Of a DNA stretch of 10,835 nucleotides, positions 5,731 to 10,835 are shown piece by piece (within the stretch, counting starts at the first letter, position 1; each line of letters begins with the position of its first letter). The stretch is from Nitrospina sp. (GTDB lineage Bacteria; Nitrospinota; Nitrospinia; Nitrospinales; VA-1), in contig DODH01000290.1 of assembly GCA_003545625.1 (NCBI GenBank), positions 1-10,835 on the forward strand, written 5' to 3'. Under the pieces are notes generated by a model. That model was not told the origin of the DNA. It saw nothing but the letters and a program-made list of their open reading frames with translations, and ran no database searches. A program made the position numbers and the translations under genes.

Positions 5731-6926
5731 TTAAAAGTTGGCACCGAGCAAGTACTTTCTCTGGCTTTCAAAAATTTAACCTTTCTTGCCGGATTTTTGC
5801 TAACTACCGGCGTCATGAGAGGACTGGGGCCGATGTACTCCGATTGACAGCAACCCAGACACCCTGGAAAAATTCCTTCCGCTTTAAGTTTTTCGCGGAA
5901 ACCTTGAATGCGCTCCGTCTGCCAGGCTGAAGAGTCACTGCCACTATTTACATTACCAACCCGGTAATGCGGGCAACTGAAAACATCGCCATAGGCCGAA
6001 ATAGCTACCTTCGTCCAGGGGATGTAGCACCTATAATCCTGGTACGAACTTTTATTGCTGTAGTAGCGGACAATTTCATCCACCGTAATATAGTTCGGCG
6101 AAAACCTCAGCCGGGTCCTGTACCCTTTGCTTTTTTCCTGCAAAAGTTCCAACTGTTCCTGCAAAATTTCTGGCGCGATTTCCTCGACCGGAGCTGTGGG
6201 CCGTTGCAAATGATCATCCTGATCATAGTCTTTACCATGCCAGTAAGTAGCCGGACTGTTCAAAACAAAATTGGAAACATCGACACCCAACTTGTTGGCA
6301 TATTCATACAGCGGAACCAAGTCTCTCACATTCTCCCGTTTGATAACGCAGGTCAGGTGAATGAGCGGAAACCGGGATTTTAATTCTTTGCGCCTAGCAA
6401 TCAGCCTTTCCAATCCTTCGGTGGTCTTTTTAAAAGAACCGGGAACCGTGGTGATGCCATCATGCAAGGCTTCTCCTCCCTCAATCGAAACCCCCATATA
6501 AAATAAGCCGGAACCCCAGACAGACTTCAACCGCAACCGCATGAGATCTTCCACAACCTTATCGCTCAAGGTCGTTCCGTTTGTGATGATATGGACTTTA
6601 TGTTTCCTTGTCGCAAACTCAAGGATCTCCATGAAATCAGTTTTCATGAATGCCTCACCACCCGTGAAAGTAATCAGCGAAAACCGCGGCAGACGGGAAA
6701 TCGCTTTTTTAACTTCCTCGCTCGACATCTCATTTTTATAAGTTTTCTGCGATTCTGTTTCTTCAATGATTTCCAGATAATGGCACATGTCGCAACGCAG
6801 GTTGCAACGATAGGTCACCTCGAAAAAAGCCTGAACCGGTGGCAGGGCAAATCTCGGCGCCAGATAGAACGGAAGAAACGAATATATACGCGGCAGGATT
6901 TTCTGTAGAACTTTGAAATCCATCAT
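5709..6926 (-). CDS. Radical SAM protein with Cys-rich C-terminal domain
   Basis: This 405-residue radical SAM enzyme has cluster motif CNLRCDMC (Cys41, Cys45, Cys48), SAM-binding TGGEAF with GGE at 89-91, ITNGT near 114-118 and SIEGG near 147-151. A SPASM/twitch-like tail carries Cys300 (RCYIPW), Cys318 (GDVFSCPH), then GN and Cys356, Cys359 and Cys360 in GCLGCC, which suggests auxiliary Fe-S binding. The stretch before residue 35 is hydrophobic (YSFLPFYLAPRFALPP) and might associate with membrane, but it is not a clear signal peptide. The gene starts 10 nt after the WbqC-like stop, with AGGAA overlapping that stop. Its last codons (REGPGA) and TAG lie in repeat copy C, so the natural C-terminus may have been replaced when the repeat arrived. 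The reaction is unknown; context points to sugar or glycolipid modification. Confidence 0.85.
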   Translation of the reverse strand: MMDFKVLQKILPRIYSFLPFYLAPRFALPPVQAFFEVTYRCNLRCDMCHYLEIIEETESQKTYKNEMSSEEVKKAISRLPRFSLITFTGGEAFMKTDFMEILEFATRKHKVHIITNGTTLSDKVVEDLMRLRLKSVWGSGLFYMGVSIEGGEALHDGITTVPGSFKKTTEGLERLIARRKELKSRFPLIHLTCVIKRENVRDLVPLYEYANKLGVDVSNFVLNSPATYWHGKDYDQDDHLQRPTAPVEEIAPEILQEQLELLQEKSKGYRTRLRFSPNYITVDEIVRYYSNKSSYQDYRCYIPWTKVAISAYGDVFSCPHYRVGNVNSGSDSSAWQTERIQGFREKLKAEGIFPGCLGCCQSEYIGPSPLMTPVVSKNPARKVKFLKARESTCSVPTFNREGPGA

Positions 6927-6936
6927 AATAGAATTC

Positions 6937-7644
6937 CTATGAACAACGGATCGGTTCCGTTTTATCTTGTTTCAGAATACTCAAGCTTTGCTCACCACAA
7001 TTGAACAATAAATCAATAGTGGACAAGTGAGGGACAAAACCGGGATACCTTTGCGGGTAAACCGGATGTTCGTAGTTTTGATACTCAAGCTCAATGCCTG
7101 GATTGGAAAAATCCTCTTGCGAAATATAATCGCTTCCCGATTCACCACTCAAATAATGGGTCGCTCCCAGTTCCCGGCAAATTGAAACAAGCCTCTCGGT
7201 TTTTTCTCCGGAAAGTTTCATTTCCGATGAACGCAGGAGGGGAGTTTCAATACCCATTTCCTCCTTGAGAAATTGAATCGTTTCCAGACAAAGATCGAAT
7301 AAAAATTCCCAATCTTTTTCGTAAATTTGCTGGCACCGGGGAAAATATTTCTCAAAAAAAGGCGCCTTGCAATAATGCTGACGCAGGGTTTCTAAATGTT
7401 TTCTCCGCCAGGACACAGAATTGTCGATGCGAGTCTCAAGCAGGCTTTGAGAAAAACGGCTTTTTTGCTGAACCGGCACCGTCAACCAAACCCAGCCTTC
7501 CTTCACACGAACCTTGTTACGGTTTCTCCAGTCCCGACGGGTGTATTGCACATCATCCAAAAGAACGAATTTGTCAGAACGGGTCATTTGCTCGAAAAAT
7601 CCCAACCACGGCAAATAAGACGGTTGCAGAATGGTAACGCGCAT
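6937..7644 (-). CDS. WbqC-like family protein
   Basis: This 235-residue protein has the features of the WbqC-like family, found in O-antigen and other polysaccharide clusters but lacking a firmly assigned reaction. The N-terminus reads VTILQPSYLPWLGFFEQM (3-20), followed by FVLLDDVQYTRRDWRNRN. Later come THYLSGESGSDYI (162-174) and the conserved end segment HPVYPQRYPGFVPHLSTIDLLFN (about 193-215). No signal peptide or membrane segment is seen. Length is normal for the family. The start is five bases after the SDR stop, with AAAGG overlapping that stop codon, a typical coupled arrangement. Its position right after a nucleotide-sugar enzyme suggests it acts on the same nucleotide sugar or its product, which is inference from context. 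Confidence 0.85.
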   Translation of the reverse strand: MRVTILQPSYLPWLGFFEQMTRSDKFVLLDDVQYTRRDWRNRNKVRVKEGWVWLTVPVQQKSRFSQSLLETRIDNSVSWRRKHLETLRQHYCKAPFFEKYFPRCQQIYEKDWEFLFDLCLETIQFLKEEMGIETPLLRSSEMKLSGEKTERLVSICRELGATHYLSGESGSDYISQEDFSNPGIELEYQNYEHPVYPQRYPGFVPHLSTIDLLFNCGEQSLSILKQDKTEPIRCS

Positions 7645-7649
7645 AACCT

Positions 7650-8663
7650 TTATCCTTTAGTTCTCGGAAGCCAGAGTTTTTTCATCCCCCGTTCCCACCA
7701 CTGGCGATTGTTACGGTAAAACTCAATGGTTCGGTCGAGACCTCCATCCAAATCTATTTTCGATTTCCACTCCAGGCATGCATGAGCTTTTTGGGTGGAA
7801 GAAATATGCCGGGTCACCTGACCGGGACGGTCTTCAATGAACTGCAATAAACTTTCGGGTTTGTTCAACGCCTTGAGAATTTTCCGGGCGATCTCCACCA
7901 CAGAGGTGTCGGTTCCCGTTCCCAGGTTGATCGTCTGCCCTATCACCCGGTCACGCTCCGCATGCAGAACCTTATCCAGCGCTTCACAGGTATCTTCCAC
8001 ATACATCCAATCGCGAGAACTTTGTCCGTCACCGTGAATGGTCAGTGGCTGGTCCTGCAAGGCGCTGACAATAAAGTTGGGGATGGCCTTTTCCAGATGC
8101 TGGAACGGCCCGTAATTATTGAACGGACGAATAATGACCGCCGGCAAGTCGTAAGTGTGAATGTAGGAATAGATCAGCCGGTCGGCTCCGGCCTTGGCCG
8201 CCGCGTAAGGGCTCATCGGGTTCAGCGGATGCTCCTCGTCCATCGGATCGGAGAGTGCCGTTCCGTACACTTCCGAGGAAGAAATATGCACAAACAACTC
8301 GACCGGATTATTCACAATCGCGTTGGCCACCACCTGCGTGCCAATGACATCCGTCTCAAAGAAAATTGAATTGTCATAAATCGAGCGGGTCACGTGCGAC
8401 TCCGCCGCAAAATGTAAAACAATATCCGCTTGTGCAACCAGATTATTGACAATGTCCGAATGGGTGATATTGCCGTGATAAAATTGGAAATGACCGTTGG
8501 ATTTCAGGCTGGGAGAAATATTGTCCAGGTTGCCGGCATAGGTCAACGCATCCAGCAAAAGGATTTTGGTGTCCGGGTAGTGCTGATTAATATAATTGAT
8601 GAAATTACTACCAATAAAACCCGCGCCGCCAGTCACCAATAAAGTTTTTTTGGATTCGCTCAT
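7650..8663 (-). CDS. NAD-dependent nucleotide-sugar dehydratase/epimerase (extended SDR)
   Basis: This extended short-chain dehydrogenase/reductase acts on a nucleotide sugar, probably as a 4,6-dehydratase or epimerase, and would supply the glycan operon it heads. Counted from ATG 8663 (337 residues), the NAD-binding TGGAGFIG is at 11-18, the HFAAESHV segment at 84-91, and the catalytic pair is Tyr153 and Lys157 in YAAAK. RPFNNYGP and GDGQSSRDWMYVED are typical substrate-side segments. The active-site loop reads SSSEVYG (128-134) where dTDP-glucose 4,6-dehydratase RmlB has TDEVYG. The lost Asp argues against a plain RmlB and towards the Gmd/LegB-like branch or an epimerase. ATG 8663 is chosen because GGGAGG precedes it and the fold begins there. 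A TTG at 8681 would add six residues. The WbqC-like gene follows after five bases. Confidence 0.85.
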   Translation of the reverse strand: MSESKKTLLVTGGAGFIGSNFINYINQHYPDTKILLLDALTYAGNLDNISPSLKSNGHFQFYHGNITHSDIVNNLVAQADIVLHFAAESHVTRSIYDNSIFFETDVIGTQVVANAIVNNPVELFVHISSSEVYGTALSDPMDEEHPLNPMSPYAAAKAGADRLIYSYIHTYDLPAVIIRPFNNYGPFQHLEKAIPNFIVSALQDQPLTIHGDGQSSRDWMYVEDTCEALDKVLHAERDRVIGQTINLGTGTDTSVVEIARKILKALNKPESLLQFIEDRPGQVTRHISSTQKAHACLEWKSKIDLDGGLDRTIEFYRNNRQWWERGMKKLWLPRTKG

Positions 8664-8906
8664 AGCCTCCCTGCGCAACAAGAATTCCGTTTCAGTACCA
8701 TTATATATAAGAGTCCAGTATATCTTTACGGAAAAAAAGCGAAAATCCTTTAATTATATGGATATAACTGGCCGGTGGCCGTGATATTCTTCCTAAGCCT
8801 TTACCATTTCAGGGCATGAAGTTAATGGTTGGGGATACCACGCCTGCCCCGGAGGGGTACAATTGCAATAACGACTTACGGCCAATAATGGTGTTCGCAG
8901 CGCAAA
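8664..8906. other. Intergenic leader region of the glycan operon
   Basis: No credible gene is seen. The part next to the SDR gene is AT-rich and should hold the operon promoter and leader. Near 8811-8838 the string GGGCATGAA, followed by a TAATG block, resembles 17-43 at the left end of the window in the same orientation. CCCC/GGGG at 8847-8857 can pair around GGA. An open frame at 8816-9001 has no protein-like character and runs through repeat sequence. Confidence 0.4.
8700..8705 (-). promoter_or_regulatory. Candidate -10 box of the glycan operon
   Basis: Read leftward, these bases are a perfect TATAAT. A start near 8693 would give a leader of about 30 nt to ATG 8663. The -35 position is a poor match (TAAAGA at 17-nt spacing). 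Another TATAAT lies at 8753-8758, also without a good -35. The surrounding AT-rich tract could be an UP-type region. Confidence 0.25.
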
Positions 8907-8940
8907 TCACTAGCCGTGGGGGCAGATATTTGGCGAGCAG
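8907..8940 (-). repeat. Dispersed intergenic repeat, copy E
   Basis: Read leftward this is CTGCTCGCCAAATAT, then CTGCCCCCACGGCTAGTG. The second block matches copy B at 16 of 18 and copy A at 15 of 18. The first block matches copy A (192-204) at 12 of 13. In copy A the two blocks are 13 nt apart, while here they are almost adjacent, so copies differ by internal insertion or deletion. Confidence 0.55.
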
Positions 8941-8975
8941 GCGGTATAGACGACATTATGGACCATTGCCCATTT

Positions 8976-9005
8976 CCCTCCCACGGGAGTGGGCTCGCTA
9001 GAGGG
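8976..9005. repeat. REP-like palindrome downstream of elbB
   Basis: CCCTC (8976-8980) pairs with GAGGG (9001-9005). Inside, CCCAC/GTGGG (8980-8984 and 8989-8993) can pair around GGGA. It begins directly after the elbB stop codon. The string CCCTCCCACGGGAG followed by GAGGGTTAGGG resembles a palindrome common in intergenic DNA of many bacteria (from memory). No T tract follows on the leftward strand, so it is at best a stem stabilising the elbB mRNA end. Confidence 0.45.
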
Positions 9006-9671
9006 TTAGGGAATTAACTTAATCAACTCATTGATGGTTTTTTCAATGCCTTCGGCCACTTCCGAGATGTTCTGGCCCAGCATATAGGCCGGAGTGGAGA
9101 CGATTTTATTCTCCGCATCGAGCACAAAATCATTGGCGGCGCAGTCCTGATGCCGGCTCCCCATAATTTCGATCTTGCCGCTGGTTTCCTTGTCGTTACC
9201 AATAGTCAACACGGGTTTTTTGGGCGCGTCTTCATAGATTTTTGCCATCATCGCAGGGGCAATGCATAACACCGCTTGCGGTTTCTGTTTGGCGGCAAAC
9301 TCTTTCACCAGCCTGACCACTTCCGGGTGGACGTCGCAGTTTTCGCCTTTGACGGCAAAACTTGAGAGGTTCTTCGCCGCACCGAATCCACCGGGGAACA
9401 CCAGCGCATCAATATCATCGGCCTTGACCGTGCTGATATCCTTGATCTCGCCACGGGCGATCCGCGCCGCTTCGACTAATACATTACGTTTTTCTCCCGC
9501 CGATTCTTCGCCAGTGAGATGGTTGACCACATGCATCTGATCGACGTTGGGAGCCATGCACACCGCCTGGGCACCGGCCCGGTCGATCGCCAATAGAGTG
9601 ATGACCGACTCGTGGATCTCGGCGCCGTCATACACCCCGCATCCCGAAAGCACCACACCAATCTTTTTCAT
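9006..9671 (-). CDS. elbB: ElbB, DJ-1/PfpI-superfamily glyoxalase-like protein
   Basis: This 221-residue protein matches the ElbB family (isoprenoid biosynthesis glyoxalase ElbB, also called ES1-like) over its full expected length. Hallmarks are GVVLSGCGVYDGAEIHE (5-21), the APNVDQMHVVNHLTG segment (40-54), VFPGGFGAAKNLSSFA (91-106) and the nucleophile-elbow Cys136 in VLCIAPAMMAKIY. ADDIDAL and STPAYMLGQNISEV are also typical. Members belong to the class I glutamine amidotransferase-like/DJ-1 superfamily. Weak glyoxalase activity and a link to isoprenoid metabolism are reported for E. coli ElbB, but the physiological role is unsettled. GAGGGG lies about 10 nt before the ATG as a ribosome site. 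A 95-nt gap with a hairpin and a nine-base T run (leftward) separates it from nadE, so it may be co-transcribed or have its own start. Confidence 0.92.
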   Translation of the reverse strand: MKKIGVVLSGCGVYDGAEIHESVITLLAIDRAGAQAVCMAPNVDQMHVVNHLTGEESAGEKRNVLVEAARIARGEIKDISTVKADDIDALVFPGGFGAAKNLSSFAVKGENCDVHPEVVRLVKEFAAKQKPQAVLCIAPAMMAKIYEDAPKKPVLTIGNDKETSGKIEIMGSRHQDCAANDFVLDAENKIVSTPAYMLGQNISEVAEGIEKTINELIKLIP

Positions 9672-9747
9672 GATTATTTTCCCCTCAAAAAAAAACAGAG
9701 ATTAGTTTTGAATTGAAAACCTATTCTACCACCCCCAGACGATGGAC

Positions 9748-9776
9748 GCCAGCGTCACGCTGGCACCTAGTAGCGG
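9748..9776. repeat. Hairpin and dispersed repeat copy D at the nadE end
   Basis: GCCAGCG/CGCTGGC is a perfect 7-bp stem around TCA (9748-9764). It is followed by ACCTAGTAG, which resembles the CCTAGTGG end of copy B with the CCCACG piece missing. Copy B has the same order: GCCAGC, variable loop, GCTGGC, then CCTAGTGG. The nadE stop codon TAG (9767-9769) lies in the conserved CTAGT core. Leftward, no T tract follows the stem. Confidence 0.45.
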
Positions 9777-10835
9777 GTGATGGGGAGGCGCCTATCTTTG
9801 CCGAAGGCTTTGGGGGTGATCTTCACGCCAGGGGGGCCTTGGCGGCGTTTGTATTCATTAAGGTCTACCAGTCGGGCGATGCGCCGGATTTCGGATTTGG
9901 GCAGACCGGGAACTTTAATTTCTTCTACTGATAAATCCTCTTCGATATAGCGCAACAAAACCGGGTCGAGTAAATCATAGGGCGGTAGAGAATCGGTATC
10001 TCTCTGGTCGGGGCGTAGTTCTGCCGAAGGTTCTTTGGTGAGAACATTTTGTGGAATGATTTCCCGTTCCCGATTCAACCAATGCGAGAGCTTGTAAACC
10101 AGCATTTTGGGCACGTCTTTGATCACGGCGAATCCGCCGGCCATATCGCCATAGAGTGTGCAATAACCCATACTGATTTCACTTTTGTTGCCGGTGGTCA
10201 ACACCATCCAGCCGAATTTGTTGGAAAGCGCCATCAACAGGTTGCCGCGAATGCGGGCCTGCAGGTTCTCTTCCGCCAGACCGGGATCGGTGCCATAGAA
10301 TGTTCCTTTCAGAATGTACTCGTAAGCCTTCATGGCCGACACGATGTGGAAGGTGAAGGTTTTTATGTTCAAGTTTTTCGCCAGTGCCAACGCGTCGTCG
10401 ACACTGCCTTTTGAGGAATGGGGGGACGGCATCAATACCCCGACCACTTTGTCGGGGCCCAAAGCGTCGACCGCTATCACCGCAGTCAGGGATGAATCGA
10501 TTCCCCCACTCAAACCTAGAACCACTTTGGAGAATCCGTTTTTTTTAATATAGTCGCGCGTGCCCAGCACCAGGGCTGAATAAATTTCCTCCTCCTCCGA
10601 TTTTTCCATGTATGCGCATGGGGGCAATTGAGGAAGCTCTGTAACTCTGGCCTTGGACAACGATGCAGGCGCTTTATAACTTTTGATCCCAGAAGCCTTC
10701 GGCTTGTTTACTTTTGCGGGCAGAGTAATATTGGCAAAAATTATTTCTTCTTCAAACGAGTTTCCCTGGGCGATGATTATTCCTTTAGCGTCAACGATGA
10801 GGCTTTGGCCGTCGAACACCAGTTCGTCCTGTCCC
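9767..10835 (-). CDS. nadE: Glutamine-dependent NAD+ synthetase, C-terminal part
   Basis: This enzyme makes NAD+ from nicotinic acid adenine dinucleotide, ATP and glutamine-derived ammonia in the cytosol. The frame stays open to the right edge: codons before the GTG at 10819 read GQDEL, joining VFDGQSLIVDAKG as in the end of the nitrilase-type glutaminase domain. The gene is therefore cut by the window and GTG 10819 is not its start. The remaining part is the synthetase domain, with the ATP-binding PP-loop LGLSGGIDSSL (SGGIDS near residue 104 from GTG 10819), LTTGNKSEISMGYCTLYGDMAGGFAVIKDVPK, and the C-terminal tail RRQGPPGVKITPKAFGKDRRLPI. All key segments are intact. The TAG stop sits in repeat copy D. 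elbB follows 95 nt downstream. Confidence 0.95.
   Translation of the reverse strand, partial: GQDELVFDGQSLIVDAKGIIIAQGNSFEEEIIFANITLPAKVNKPKASGIKSYKAPASLSKARVTELPQLPPCAYMEKSEEEEIYSALVLGTRDYIKKNGFSKVVLGLSGGIDSSLTAVIAVDALGPDKVVGVLMPSPHSSKGSVDDALALAKNLNIKTFTFHIVSAMKAYEYILKGTFYGTDPGLAEENLQARIRGNLLMALSNKFGWMVLTTGNKSEISMGYCTLYGDMAGGFAVIKDVPKMLVYKLSHWLNREREIIPQNVLTKEPSAELRPDQRDTDSLPPYDLLDPVLLRYIEEDLSVEEIKVPGLPKSEIRRIARLVDLNEYKRRQGPPGVKITPKAFGKDRRLPITRY

Noticed and set aside
3795..6926. RiPP maturation locus based on the SPASM proteins
   Set aside because: No short precursor-like open frame, protease or peptide transporter is present. The neighbours are sugar and glycan enzymes.
8816..9001. A 61-codon rightward frame in the intergenic region before the glycan operon
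   Set aside because: It runs through repeat copy E and the palindrome, has an Arg-rich composition with no motif, and has no convincing ribosome site. It is a chance frame.
9687..9695. Nine-base T run (leftward) before elbB as a terminator for nadE
   Set aside because: The 9748-9764 hairpin is more than 50 nt away from the run and no stem lies directly before it, so it does not form an intrinsic terminator.

Overview
The window looks like a chromosomal segment of a free-living Gram-negative bacterium. It carries a polyprenyl-phosphate-type glycosyltransferase, a WbqC-family O-antigen-cluster protein, ElbB and a two-domain glutamine-dependent NAD+ synthetase. A member of the Nitrospinota or of a deltaproteobacterial lineage would fit, but this is an impression from gene content and protein style, and nothing in the window settles it. 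There are no tRNA or rRNA genes, no CRISPR array and no recognisable transposase.

Layout. Positions 1-277 are non-coding, with small hairpins and one copy of a dispersed repeat that ends just before an extended -10 promoter. Two rightward genes follow: a cytoplasmic leucine-rich-repeat protein (278-1630) and a GGDEF-PilZ diguanylate cyclase. The cyclase reading frame appears to begin at 1802 and to be cut by an in-frame TAA at 1913-1915. Its catalytic part stays open to 2992.

From 8663 down to 2989 lies a leftward run of six genes that looks like a surface-glycan operon: a nucleotide-sugar SDR dehydratase/epimerase, a WbqC-like protein, a radical SAM protein with a Cys-rich C-terminus, a GT2 polyprenyl-phosphate-type glycosyltransferase, a second radical SAM/SPASM protein and a class I SAM methyltransferase. 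The last three genes overlap by 1-4 nt. The SDR/WbqC and WbqC/radical SAM junctions are 5 and 10 nt. The only sizeable gap (139 nt) holds a highly structured repeat. The operon ends at an intrinsic terminator lying inside the 3' end of the convergent cyclase gene. Together these genes could make, modify and lipid-link an unusual sugar, but the product cannot be read from sequence.

To the right are a 342-nt repeat-rich intergenic stretch, then elbB and the 3' part of nadE, both leftward. nadE runs off the right edge.

The most notable signals are the nonsense codon in the c-di-GMP enzyme, a family of intergenic repeats (core CTGGCCCCACGCCYAGTGG, with a GCCAGC/GCTGGC hairpin in some copies) found at four intergenic or gene-end sites (five copies) and overlapping two stop codons, and the little-characterised double-radical-SAM glycan cluster.
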